A stretch of 64,000 bases of DNA from Streptomyces abyssalis (GTDB lineage: Bacteria; Actinomycetota; Actinomycetes; Streptomycetales; Streptomycetaceae), in the NCBI RefSeq assembly GCF_001751365.1, contig NZ_LJGT01000041.1:490208-554207 (forward strand), in the 5' to 3' direction. The first letter of the stretch is position 1. Each line of letters begins with the position of its first letter. Positions 22,576 to 30,069 of the stretch are shown in pieces. The translations under genes and the position numbers were made by a program. Below the pieces are notes generated by a model. It was not told where the DNA came from and did not search any database. It was given only the letters and a program-made list of their open reading frames with translations.

Positions 22576-25043
22576 GCACCGCGGGCACGCGCGAGGAGCA
22601 GCGCGGTGACGAGCGGACCCAGCACACCGGGGAGGCCGGACCGGCACGACCAGCCGGACCGGCCTGGCGGACAGGAGGAACCGGCGCCGCTGCGGGAAGG
22701 CGTGGCAGCGGCGCCGCCGGTCCCCGGGAATGGGCGCACGATCTCGCTCTGGGAGCACGCTTCGCCACCAGCGGCGGGCGGCAGGGCTGGCTCCGTACGC
22801 TGCTGACGGCGGTCGGCGTCGCGCTGGGCGTGGCGGTGCTGCTGCTCGCGGCGGCGGTGCCGGAGATCATCAGTGGCAACGACGCCCGGTCGGAGGCCCG
22901 TTCGGGCGCGTTCAACACGGCCTCCGGGAAGGCCCAGCCCAGTGAGTACTCGGTCCTCGGCAAGGACGCCAACAACCGGTGGAACGGCTACCAGTTGTAC
23001 GGGCGGCTGCTGCAGGCCGACGGGTCCAGCCCGGCGACTCCCCCCGGGCTGGACCACATACCGGCACCGGGCGAGATGGCTGTCTCTCCCGCGCTGAAGA
23101 AGGTGCTGGACTCCCCGGAGGGCAAGGAGCTGCGCGAGCGGCTCGACGCGAAGGTCGTGGGCACGATCGGGGACGAGGGCCTGCTGGGTCCCTACGAACT
23201 TGCCTTCTACAAGGGCGCGGACGACCTGTCGGTGCCGGGCGGCGCCGTCCGGGTCGACAAGTTCGGCAGCCCGCTGGACGAAGACCCGATGGACCCCGTA
23301 CTGGTGCTGCTGGTCGTGGTCGCGTGCGCGGTGCTGGTGATGCCCGTCGCCATCTTCATCGCCACCGCCGTGCGCTTCGGCGGCGAGCAGCGGGACGCGA
23401 GACTCGCCGCACTGCGGCTCGTCGGAGCCGACATCGCGAGCGCCCGCCGGATGGCGGCGGGGGAGACGCTGGTGGGGGCACTGGTGGGGCTGCTGCTCGG
23501 CGGCTGGTTCTTCCTGCTGGGAAGGGCTTTCATCGGCCGCTTCGAGATTTTCCGGATCAGCATCTTCCCCGAGGACGTCACTCCGGGCTTCTACCTGGGG
23601 CTGCTGATCGTGGTGGGTGTGCCCGTGACGGCCGTGGCGGTGACCATCTTCGCGCTGCGCGGGGTCGCCATCGAGCCGCTGGGCCTGGTGCGCAAGAGCG
23701 AGCAGCGTAAGCGGCGCCTGTGGTGGCGGCTGCTGCCGCCCGTGGCCGGCGCGGCGCTGCTGATCCCGCTGGCCGGTGGCCTGGAGACCGGCGGCACCGT
23801 CAACGAGGTCCAGGTGAGCTCCGGTGTGGTGCTGCTGCTCAGCGGCATCGTGCTGCTGCTGCCGTGGCTGGTGGAGCGCATCGTGGGACGGCTGCGCGGC
23901 GGACCGGTCGCCTGGCAGCTCGCGACCCGCCGGCTTCAGCTCGGCAGCGGCAACGCCACCCGCGCGATCAGCGGCATCACCGTCGCCGTCGCGGGAGCGA
24001 TCGCGCTCCAGATGCTCTTCTCCGTGGCCGAGAACTCGCAGTCGAGTGAGTCCCAGGCGAGCCGGTACAAGAGCCACGTGGACATCTACGGGCCGCACAC
24101 CACCCTCGCCGACACAGAGGCCCTGACCGCTGACTTGAGACGGTCCCAGGGCGTCAAGAACGCGCACGGCTACCTGCAGTCGTGGGTGGAGGCCAAGGGG
24201 ATCGAGGACGGCGTCGGCATCACGGTCGGCAGCTGCGCGACGCTCCGCGCTGTGGCCCGCATCGACGAGTGCCGTGACGGCGACTCCTTCCTCGTCCGTA
24301 CGCCGAAGAGCGTCAGCGAGGAGCAGGGCGGCGCCACCCCGCCGCCGAAACGCGGTACGCCCTTGATGCTCGACAAGGCCCCGGACGACGGCGGCAGGAG
24401 CAATTACACCTGGCAGGTGCCCGGTTCGGCCCGAACGGTCATGGGCATCGAGTTGCCGAACGGCGGCTCGCTGGACGGGTTGATGGTCACGCCCTCGGTG
24501 CTGGCCGAGAAGCGCCTGGACTCCCCGTCGTTCCAAGGCACCGTGGCGATGGAACGGAACGCGAAGGCCCTGGAGGCCCTCCGTACGACCGTCTTCCACA
24601 CGGACCCGTCCTACAGCCTGTGGGAGAACGCCGACCAGGAGACGGCCGACCAGATCGGCGCCATCAAGAACGCGGTGCTGGCGGCGTCCATGGCGGTGCT
24701 GCTGCTCATCGGCGCCAGCATGGCCGTCTCGATGCTGGAGCAACTGAGGGAGCGCAAGCGGCAGTTGTCCGTGCTGGTCGCCTTCGGAACCAAGCGCTCC
24801 ACGCTCGGCGCCTCGGTGCTGTGGCAGACGACGGTGACGGTGGTGCTCGGCATCGGGATGGCGGTGTTCTTCGGACTCGGCCTGGGCTGGGTGCTGTTGC
24901 GAATGCTCGGCGACGCGAGAGCCGACTGGCTCGTCTTCCTGCCGTCCGCCGCCGCGGGCGCCGGGGTGATCGCGCTGGTGACGCTGATCAGTCTGCCGTT
25001 CCTGTGGCGGATGATGCGTCCGGACGGGCTGCGTACGGAGTGA
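22572..25043 (+). CDS. ABC transporter permease, FtsX family
   Basis: An 823-aa membrane protein. After a hydrophilic N-terminus (~60 aa) comes a membrane helix near 75-95 (LLTAVGVALGVAVLLLAAAV), a large extracellular part, a first FtsX core with three helices (~240-370), a second helix cluster (~390-480), a second extracellular domain containing a pair of cysteines (GSCATLRAVARIDEC), and a final FtsX domain with three helices (~695-810). The duplicated FtsX layout is typical of single large permeases paired with one ATPase in PadR-ABC operons. Start GTG 22572 overlaps the ATPase stop. Confidence 0.92.
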   Translation: MSTAGTREEQRGDERTQHTGEAGPARPAGPAWRTGGTGAAAGRRGSGAAGPREWAHDLALGARFATSGGRQGWLRTLLTAVGVALGVAVLLLAAAVPEIISGNDARSEARSGAFNTASGKAQPSEYSVLGKDANNRWNGYQLYGRLLQADGSSPATPPGLDHIPAPGEMAVSPALKKVLDSPEGKELRERLDAKVVGTIGDEGLLGPYELAFYKGADDLSVPGGAVRVDKFGSPLDEDPMDPVLVLLVVVACAVLVMPVAIFIATAVRFGGEQRDARLAALRLVGADIASARRMAAGETLVGALVGLLLGGWFFLLGRAFIGRFEIFRISIFPEDVTPGFYLGLLIVVGVPVTAVAVTIFALRGVAIEPLGLVRKSEQRKRRLWWRLLPPVAGAALLIPLAGGLETGGTVNEVQVSSGVVLLLSGIVLLLPWLVERIVGRLRGGPVAWQLATRRLQLGSGNATRAISGITVAVAGAIALQMLFSVAENSQSSESQASRYKSHVDIYGPHTTLADTEALTADLRRSQGVKNAHGYLQSWVEAKGIEDGVGITVGSCATLRAVARIDECRDGDSFLVRTPKSVSEEQGGATPPPKRGTPLMLDKAPDDGGRSNYTWQVPGSARTVMGIELPNGGSLDGLMVTPSVLAEKRLDSPSFQGTVAMERNAKALEALRTTVFHTDPSYSLWENADQETADQIGAIKNAVLAASMAVLLLIGASMAVSMLEQLRERKRQLSVLVAFGTKRSTLGASVLWQTTVTVVLGIGMAVFFGLGLGWVLLRMLGDARADWLVFLPSAAAGAGVIALVTLISLPFLWRMMRPDGLRTE

Positions 25044-25049
25044 CCGGAC

Positions 25050-25084
25050 GAGCCGCCCGCCCGGCACGGCCCGGAGGGCGGCTC
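25050..25084 (+). terminator. first hairpin after the ABC operon
   Basis: GAGCCGCCC (25050-25058) pairs perfectly with GGGCGGCTC (25076-25084), just after the permease stop at 25043. Confidence 0.5.
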
Positions 25085-25092
25085 CCACAAGC

Positions 25093-25133
25093 ACACGGTT
25101 CCGGCCGGGCCCCCATGCTGGCCGGGACCGTGT
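25093..25133 (+). terminator. second hairpin terminator after the ABC operon
   Basis: ACACGGTTCCGGCC (25093-25106) pairs with GGCCGGGACCGTGT (25120-25133), 14 bp with one G-U, followed by TCTCATGTT. It insulates the ABC operon from the SPFH promoter ten bases further on. Confidence 0.6.
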
Positions 25134-25142
25134 TCTCATGTT

Positions 25143-25158
25143 AAAGTGATATCACTTT
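25143..25158. promoter_or_regulatory. perfect 16-bp palindromic operator upstream of SPFH-RHH operon
   Basis: AAAGTGATATCACTTT is a perfect palindrome, strikingly AT-rich against its surroundings, 60 bases upstream of the SPFH start. It is probably the operator of this operon. The natural candidate ligand is the ribbon-helix-helix protein encoded second in the operon (inference). Confidence 0.65.
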
Positions 25159-25217
25159 GCTAGACGGACGACATCAGTCGCCCTCCGCTCATCCGATCCG
25201 TAGACGGGGGAATCCCT

Positions 25218-26204
25218 ATGTCAGAGCAGGACCCGGTACCGAACACGCCACACACGCCGAACACACCGCCCGCCGGCGCGGAGCCGCAGGACGTTCCCGA
25301 GATGCCCGACCCGGAGGTCCGCGAGATCGCCGCGCACAGCATCCCCGGGGGCCTCGCCCTCCTCCTCGGCCTGATCGGCTTCCTGCTGGGCGTGGCGGGC
25401 ATAGTCTTCGGCGGAAGCCTCGCCTCGGGCGGCTCCACCGGATCCGGCGCGACGCTGATCGTCGTCGGCGTCCTCGTGCTCATCGGCTCGGTCTTCGCGA
25501 TGTGCGGCCTGAACATGGTGGCTCCGGGTGAGGCCCGCGTCGTCCAGCTCTTCGGGCGCTACACCGGCACGATCCGTACGGACGGCCTGCGCTGGGTCAA
25601 CCCGCTGACGAGCCGCAGAAAGATCTCGACGCGTGTGCGGAACCACGAGACGGCCGTGCTGAAGGTCAACGACGCCTACGGCAACCCGATCGAGCTGGCG
25701 GCGGTCGTGGTCTGGCAGGTCCGGGACACGGCGCAGGCGACCTTCTCGGTGGACGACTTCGTCGAGTTCGTCGCCACCCAGACCGAGGCGGCCGTGCGGC
25801 ACATCGCCATCGAGTACCCCTACGACGCACACGACGAGAACGGTCTCTCCCTGCGCGGGAACGCCGAGGAGATCACGGAGAAGCTCGCCGCCGAGCTGAC
25901 CGTGCGCGTGGAGGCGGCGGGCGTGAAGATCGTCGAATCGCGGTTCACGCACCTCGCCTACGCGCCCGAGATCGCCTCGGCCATGCTCCAGCGGCAGCAG
26001 GCGGGCGCGGTGGTCGCCGCCCGCAAGACGATCGTGGAGGGCGCCTGCGGCATGGTCGAGGACGCCATCACCCGTATCGCGGCACAGGACTTCGTCGAGC
26101 TGGACGAGGAGCGCAGGGCCACGATGGTCAGCAACCTGCTGGTCGTCCTCTGCGGTGACCGTTCGCCGCAGCCGGTCATGAACACGGGGACGCTCTACCA
26201 GTGA
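25218..26204 (+). CDS. SPFH/band 7 domain membrane protein
   Basis: A 328-aa protein. A Pro-rich N-terminus (~45 aa) is followed by two membrane helices (~48-72 and ~80-102) and an SPFH/band 7 domain from ~105 to ~290 (NMVAPGEARVVQLFGRYTGTIRTDGLRWVNPL ... AAVRHIAIEYPYD ... VEAAGVKIVESRFTHLAYAPEIASAMLQRQQA). SPFH proteins are membrane scaffolds, flotillin/stomatin-like, often linked to membrane proteases or stress. ATG 25218 has GGGGGAA upstream. Its stop overlaps the GTG of the RHH gene by four bases. Confidence 0.9.
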   Translation: MSEQDPVPNTPHTPNTPPAGAEPQDVPEMPDPEVREIAAHSIPGGLALLLGLIGFLLGVAGIVFGGSLASGGSTGSGATLIVVGVLVLIGSVFAMCGLNMVAPGEARVVQLFGRYTGTIRTDGLRWVNPLTSRRKISTRVRNHETAVLKVNDAYGNPIELAAVVVWQVRDTAQATFSVDDFVEFVATQTEAAVRHIAIEYPYDAHDENGLSLRGNAEEITEKLAAELTVRVEAAGVKIVESRFTHLAYAPEIASAMLQRQQAGAVVAARKTIVEGACGMVEDAITRIAAQDFVELDEERRATMVSNLLVVLCGDRSPQPVMNTGTLYQ

Positions 26205-26512
26205 CGGACCCTCCTGAACGCGAGACGTCCGCGGAGCCCGCGGAGTCCGGGCCGTCGTCAGGCGGCGCGGACGGCGGGCCCGCGGGGGCTCCGCGCGAGC
26301 GGGCGGGCAGAGCCGGGCGGCAGCGCAAACAGGTGCTGCTGCGACTCGATCCCGCCATGTACGAAGCGATCGCCCGCTGGGCCGCGGACGAACTGCGCTC
26401 CACCAACGCCCAGATCGACTATCTGCTGCGCAAGGCGCTCGCGGACTCGCGTCGGCTTCCCCGCGACGCCCGCCCGCACCCGCGCAGGGGCCGTCCGCCC
26501 CGCGAGGAGTGA
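26201..26512 (+). CDS. ribbon-helix-helix (Arc/MetJ-like) protein
   Basis: A 103-aa basic protein. The first ~40 residues are disordered and acidic/Gly-rich, then RKQVLLRLDPAMYEAIARWAADELRSTNAQIDYLLRKALAD is a ribbon-helix-helix DNA-binding fold: one short strand and two helices, ~46 residues, as in Arc and antitoxin-type regulators. The arginine-rich tail may bind nucleic acid. GTG 26201 overlaps the SPFH stop. It probably autoregulates the operon through the palindrome at 25143; alternatively it acts on distant genes. Confidence 0.8.
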   Translation: MTDPPERETSAEPAESGPSSGGADGGPAGAPRERAGRAGRQRKQVLLRLDPAMYEAIARWAADELRSTNAQIDYLLRKALADSRRLPRDARPHPRRGRPPREE

Positions 26513-26564
26513 CCGGCGCCCGTCGTCCGCCCTCAGATCAGGGCCGGCCCGCGCAACACCCCTT

Positions 26565-26936
26565 CTACGGAAGGACGTTGCGCAGCGCACACGTGATCGC
26601 GGCTCTTATGGCCTCGGGCGGGGACTGGGAGTGGCTCTCGGCCACCGCCAGTACGGTTTCGGCCACCGCACGCAGTTGCGTTCCGGAGCTGCGTGCGACC
26701 CCGGTGAGGATGCCGGCCGCCACCTGTGCCGTGCAGCCGTGCGCGGCCATCAAGGCGCCCTGAGCCCGGTCGATCACGTCCTGGGCCGAGTCGGCGCCGA
26801 GCAGCCGGCCAGTCTCGTCCCCACATTGCTCTGCACAGTTCACAGTTGCCTCAATTCTGTGCACAGGGGAAACCGGGTGGCCGAAAGAGGCACCCGTTGC
26901 CGTGAAGACAATCACAGAGTGTGCCCCCGCAGCCAC
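26565..26936 (-). CDS. solitary ANTAR-domain protein
   Basis: A 123-aa protein whose C-terminal ~75 residues are an ANTAR-like RNA-binding helical domain: AQDVIDRAQGALMAAHGCTAQVAAGILTGVARSSGTQLRAVAETVL. ANTAR proteins bind paired hexaloop hairpins in transcripts and cause antitermination. Here no GAF, receiver or PAS sensor domain is visible: the N-terminal ~45 residues contain only a cysteine pair (NCAEQC). The start is uncertain: GTG 26936 is taken, but an in-frame GTG about 20 bases downstream has a better GGGGG spacing, and a GTG before HRIEATVN would give a shorter protein. The gene is convergent with the RHH gene. Confidence 0.7.
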   Translation of the reverse strand: MAAGAHSVIVFTATGASFGHPVSPVHRIEATVNCAEQCGDETGRLLGADSAQDVIDRAQGALMAAHGCTAQVAAGILTGVARSSGTQLRAVAETVLAVAESHSQSPPEAIRAAITCALRNVLP

Positions 26937-27272
26937 CCTGAGGGGTCTCGGCTTGACTTCCGGCGGACCGTCGCACTCACGAACGGCGCGAAAGGCGCGC
27001 CCTGTTGGTGTTTGTCCGCTCCGCTCCGCTGCCCGCCCGCCCTCGTCCCGTACGCATCCCGTACGGATTCCGTACGCATGGGGAGAGCCGGGGCCCGAGC
27101 ACGCGAAGGCGTCCTCGTCGCGGGTGCAGACCCGCGTGTGAAGGGCATGACAGACTCGACGGGCAGCCCCCGGCCGGCCGGGAGCACCCCCGGTCAGTGC
27201 TCTGCGCCGGGACGGCTCCGGCCGCGCGACTCCTGCCGGGGGTCACCGCGGCTCCCTGGGCAAGGAGGACAC
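26937..27272 (+). other. intergenic region between ANTAR and CxxC genes
   Basis: About 335 bases without a gene. It contains three phased 11-base repeats (27048-27079, listed separately) and a 7-bp hairpin CGCGGGT/ACCCGCG around 27119-27136. The ribosome-binding site AAGGAGG at 27262-27268 belongs to the next gene. Confidence 0.4.
27048..27079. repeat. three 11-bp phased CCGTACGSAT repeats
   Basis: CCGTACGCAT (27048-27057), CCGTACGGAT (27059-27068) and CCGTACGCAT (27070-27079) repeat at an 11-bp period, one helical turn. Each has a CGTACG palindromic core. They lie ~195 bases upstream of the next start, in a promoter-like position. Confidence 0.6.
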
Positions 27273-27617
27273 GTGGGCGGGGAAGATCCGCACATCCATG
27301 TCGAGTCGAAGGTCGTCCGCGGCGACGCCGCTGTCCGCAACGTGATGGCGTCCACCTTCGGTCTGGCCGGTGACCTGCCGAGCGTCGTCACCACCGGATG
27401 CGGGCTGCAGGTGCCGTTCGCGATGACCTCTTCGCGTCCGGGCAAGGTCACCTGCCTCGCCTGCTGCGAGCACGCCCGGCGTGAACACCTGCGCTTCGCG
27501 GAGGAGATCGAGAGCCTGAGCGGCATGCCCGGGTCGGCCATCGGTCCCGCGCAGGGCAAGCAGGCCGCGGACAGGCACCGCGGCCTCGCCGAGATGTTCC
27601 ACACCGGGGAGAGCTGA
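27273..27617 (+). CDS. hypothetical protein with C-x2-C-C motif (114 aa)
   Basis: A 114-aa soluble protein starting at GTG 27273 behind a perfect AAGGAGG four bases upstream. The frame is open far upstream, but that part lacks codon bias. The middle (VTTGCGLQVPFAMTSSRPGKVTCLACCEHARREHLRFAEEI) carries one cysteine, then CLACC and two histidines, a plausible single zinc site. The C-terminal third is helical and charged. The pattern resembles small actinobacterial proteins I recall as conserved but unnamed; no function can be assigned. It is preceded by phased repeats and converges with the SMR gene. Confidence 0.78.
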   Translation: MGGEDPHIHVESKVVRGDAAVRNVMASTFGLAGDLPSVVTTGCGLQVPFAMTSSRPGKVTCLACCEHARREHLRFAEEIESLSGMPGSAIGPAQGKQAADRHRGLAEMFHTGES

Positions 27618-27687
27618 GCCCGGCCCGCCGGTCAGCATGCGCCACGACGGCCGCGGGTCCCAGGCCCGCAGGTCCCCAGCCAGGCCC

Positions 27688-28002
27688 TCAGTGAAGGAGC
27701 TTCAGGCCCGCCACACAGCCGACGAGCCCGGCCAGCAGGAGCAGCTTGACGGGGGAGACGGCTTCGCCGCCCGAGAGCATCGCGTACCCGGCGGTCAGCG
27801 CGGCCCCGACGCCGACCCACACCGCGTAACCCGTGCCCACCGGCAAGGTGCGCAACGCGAAGGACAGCCCGGCCATGCTCAGCACCAGGCCGACGGCGAA
27901 CACGACCGAGGGCACGAGGCGGGTGAAGCCTTCGCTCTTGCCCAGAGCGGTCGCCCAGACGGCTTCGAGCAGGCCTGAGACCAGCAGAACGAGCCACGCC
28001 AT
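27688..28002 (-). CDS. gdx: SMR-family guanidinium exporter (Gdx/SugE type)
   Basis: A 104-aa small multidrug resistance protein with four membrane helices, the standard SMR length. The Gdx/SugE features are present: the proton/substrate glutamate in GLLEAVWA (Glu13, followed by Trp16) and GTGYAVWVGVGA in helix 3. Gdx proteins exchange guanidinium for protons. ATG 28002 is chosen over ATG 28011 because GAGGG then sits nine bases upstream and the N-terminus matches the family (MAW). A guanidine-III riboswitch lies directly upstream, so the physiological substrate is very likely guanidinium rather than quaternary ammonium compounds. Confidence 0.93.
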   Translation of the reverse strand: MAWLVLLVSGLLEAVWATALGKSEGFTRLVPSVVFAVGLVLSMAGLSFALRTLPVGTGYAVWVGVGAALTAGYAMLSGGEAVSPVKLLLLAGLVGCVAGLKLLH

Positions 28003-28016
28003 GACGATCATCCCTC

Positions 28017-28058
28017 GATGCCGTCTTGTCATGGCCGGGTACGGCAACCCTCGTCCGG
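28017..28058 (-). promoter_or_regulatory. guanidine-III (ykkC-III) riboswitch
   Basis: Read on the minus strand, the RNA carries CCGGACGAGGGUUGCCG, then UACCCGGCCAUGACAAG and ACGGC, matching the ykkC-III consensus as I know it (ACGAGG, CCGUACCCGG, GACAAGACGGC). The expected pseudoknot is visible: UGCCGU pairs with ACGGCA, while the 5' CCGG pairs with the internal CCGG. It ends at the GAGGG ribosome-binding site of the SMR gene, so it most likely controls translation initiation. Confidence 0.88.
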
Positions 28059-28162
28059 AGAACCGGTTGTGGTCTCGCTTGCCACCGTCTCACAGCCGGG
28101 CGTGCGCCGGGGAGCCCACGCCCTGTCCGGCGAACGCCGCGTGACGAGGGGCCGGACGCCCG

Positions 28163-29032
28163 TCAGCCGGCGTCGTCGAGGACCTCGCGCAGCCTGTGCG
28201 CGAAGGCCTCGGGCTGCCCGGCGTAACCGAACTCGCCGCCCAGGAAGCCGCCGTGGTGGCTCGGGAACAGCGTCACCTGCTGCCCGAGCAGCCCGGCCGT
28301 CGCAACCGAGGTGCGTCCCGTGAACGTGTCCAGGGACTCCTCGCCCACCGCGATCACGACCCGCGTCCGTGCGGCGGCGAGCGCGCGGACGTCGGGCCGG
28401 TGATCGCTGATCGCCCAGGACCGGTCGGAGAGCAGCGGGTCGTCGCGGGAGCCGTCGTCCTCGGCCGGCATTCCGAACGCGGCGGGCTCCGGCGCGGGTT
28501 GGGCGAAGTAGTCGTCGGTGAACTCGCCCCGCCACGACGTCATCGCGATGAAGGCCGCCATGCCGGCACCCCAGCCCTTCGCCTCGTACGCGTCCCGGAA
28601 CCCGGCCCGTGCACGCTCGGCGGCACGGGCGTCGGGAAGGACCGGGATGAGCGGCGGCTCGTGCGCCACCAGGACGGTCACGTCACCGGGGTGGGCCGCC
28701 ACGAGCGCGAGCGCGGTCACCGCACCGCCGCTGCTCGCGAACATCTCGACCGGGCCGGCGTCCAGCGCCGCGATGAGGGCGTGCACGTCGGCGGCCTGTG
28801 TCCCGGGCTCCTGGTCTGTCCGGCCGTCGCTGCGGGTGCTGCGGCCGAGGCCGCGAGGGTCGTAGGTGACCACGGTGCGGTCGGGGAAGTGCGACGCCAG
28901 CGTGCTGAAGCCGGCGGCGTCCATCGGCTGGCCGATCATGAGCAGCGGAGGGCGTCCGCCGGCGGTGGGCAGCGGGCCGTGGACGTCGAACGCCAGGCGG
29001 GCCCCGGGAGTCTCGAGCAGCTGCGTGTTCAT
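28163..29032 (-). CDS. alpha/beta hydrolase
   Basis: A 289-aa soluble alpha/beta-fold hydrolase beginning MNTQLLETPGARLAFDV. It has the oxyanion-hole region (LMIGQPMDAAGFSTLASHF), the strand VVTYDPRGLGRST, and a nucleophile elbow in EMFASSGGAVTALALV (Ser in ASSGG). The C-terminal histidine is probably in FPSHHGGFLGGEFG. The substrate is unknown; it resembles the broad esterase/haloperoxidase-like group of small actinobacterial hydrolases. ATG 29032 lacks a clear ribosome-binding site. The gene stands between the guanidinium exporter and the DUF4142 gene, both also on the minus strand. Confidence 0.87.
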   Translation of the reverse strand: MNTQLLETPGARLAFDVHGPLPTAGGRPPLLMIGQPMDAAGFSTLASHFPDRTVVTYDPRGLGRSTRSDGRTDQEPGTQAADVHALIAALDAGPVEMFASSGGAVTALALVAAHPGDVTVLVAHEPPLIPVLPDARAAERARAGFRDAYEAKGWGAGMAAFIAMTSWRGEFTDDYFAQPAPEPAAFGMPAEDDGSRDDPLLSDRSWAISDHRPDVRALAAARTRVVIAVGEESLDTFTGRTSVATAGLLGQQVTLFPSHHGGFLGGEFGYAGQPEAFAHRLREVLDDAG

Positions 29033-29143
29033 ACGAGGGCCGACCCCGTACGTGCCGGGAACTCATCGGAGCACCCGCCGCGCGACGCTGGGAAAAGGCC
29101 TTACGGTCCGGTCCGGGCATCCCGCTCCCCGGACCGGCCCGGC

Positions 29144-29782
29144 TCACTCCACGTCGTTCATCTCCTCGAACCTCACGAGCCCCGTGTCCTCCAGGACCGT
29201 GATGTGGTCGAGGACGATGGCGTTCGCCCTGGTCGCCAGCGACCGCACCATCGAGTTCTCGGTCTTGTCGCGGACGATGCTGATGAGGCCGAAGACCACC
29301 CCGTGCTGCTTCCGCAGGTGCTGGACGAGGACCTTGTCGAACTCCTTGCCCTCGGCGATCTCCATGTCGTTCAGGTACTCCTTCTGGGAGCCCGTCGGCT
29401 GGGTCGGCAGCGAGACCTTCATCGCGCGCCCGGCGCTGACGGCCCGCCTGTCCAACTCCGTGTGCCCGTCGACGAGATGGTCGCCCGCGATCCGTACGGA
29501 CTTCGTCGTGCCCCGTTCCTGGGCGGAGCGGCCGGCGGGCAGTTCCCACAGGCCGGCGGAGCGCACCTTGCGGATGAAGTCGCGGTCCAGCGGGGTCAGC
29601 GGCCCGTACTCCGTCTTCCAGGTTCCCTTGCCGTCGTCCTGCCACCCGGACCTGGCGAGCGCGCTGGACCGGTTCCCCTCGAACCAGGTCGAAGGCATCA
29701 CCAGCGCGGCGAGCGTTGCTGCGAGCGCGAGTACGACCAGAACTGTGCCGATCGCCCGTCCCGAAGTCATGGCGGACCGCAT
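29144..29782 (-). CDS. DUF4142 domain secreted/anchored protein
   Basis: A 212-aa protein. ATG 29782 is chosen over the upstream ATG 29803 because GGAGAGGGGGG precedes it. An N-terminal signal anchor (GTVLVVLALAATLAALVM) is followed by a helical DUF4142 domain (LTPLDRDFIRKVRSAGLWELPAG ... GKEFDKVLVQHLRKQHGVVFGLI). DUF4142 proteins are ferritin-like four-helix envelope proteins of poorly known role. This one is upstream of, and divergent from, ahpC, where the peroxide sensor gene oxyR is found in some relatives. Confidence 0.85.
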   Translation of the reverse strand: MRSAMTSGRAIGTVLVVLALAATLAALVMPSTWFEGNRSSALARSGWQDDGKGTWKTEYGPLTPLDRDFIRKVRSAGLWELPAGRSAQERGTTKSVRIAGDHLVDGHTELDRRAVSAGRAMKVSLPTQPTGSQKEYLNDMEIAEGKEFDKVLVQHLRKQHGVVFGLISIVRDKTENSMVRSLATRANAIVLDHITVLEDTGLVRFEEMNDVE

Positions 29783-30069
29783 CCGCCCCCCTCTCCACAA
29801 CATCTCCGAAGTGCGACGAACCTTAGTGAACTGTGTGAGGACGTGGTCGAAGCTTCGTCCGACCTGACAAGAACCGCCCCTCCACCGCCCCGATACCGCT
29901 ACATCCGGGCGGTTCCGTGCCCGTTCGGACGTCCTCGGCTGGCCGGCCGGCCCCCCGGGGCCCGGCCGCCGCGATTTTTGTGATCATTGAGCGCTGTGGC
30001 ACTGTGGGTCGCGACCAACCACCAGGAATGCCCCGCAAATTGGGCATTCCTTCGCGCAAGGAGTGCACG
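29783..30069 (+). other. divergent intergenic region upstream of ahpC
   Basis: About 290 bases without a gene. It contains a GC-rich inverted repeat (GGCCGG...CCGGCC, ~29945-29967) followed by GATTTTTG, which looks like an intrinsic terminator on the plus strand although no gene precedes it. An AT-rich patch with TGATCA (29981-29986) follows, and the AAGGAG ribosome-binding site of ahpC. Confidence 0.4.

Noticed and set aside
27688..28002. Annotation of the SMR gene as quaternary ammonium exporter (EmrE-like)
   Set aside because: The guanidine-III riboswitch and the Gdx-type Glu13/Trp16 pattern favour guanidinium export.
29945..29979. Intrinsic-terminator-like hairpin with T-run upstream of ahpC as an attenuator
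   Set aside because: No transcribed gene precedes it on the plus strand and no alternative antiterminator pairing was found; kept only as an oddity in the ahpC finding.
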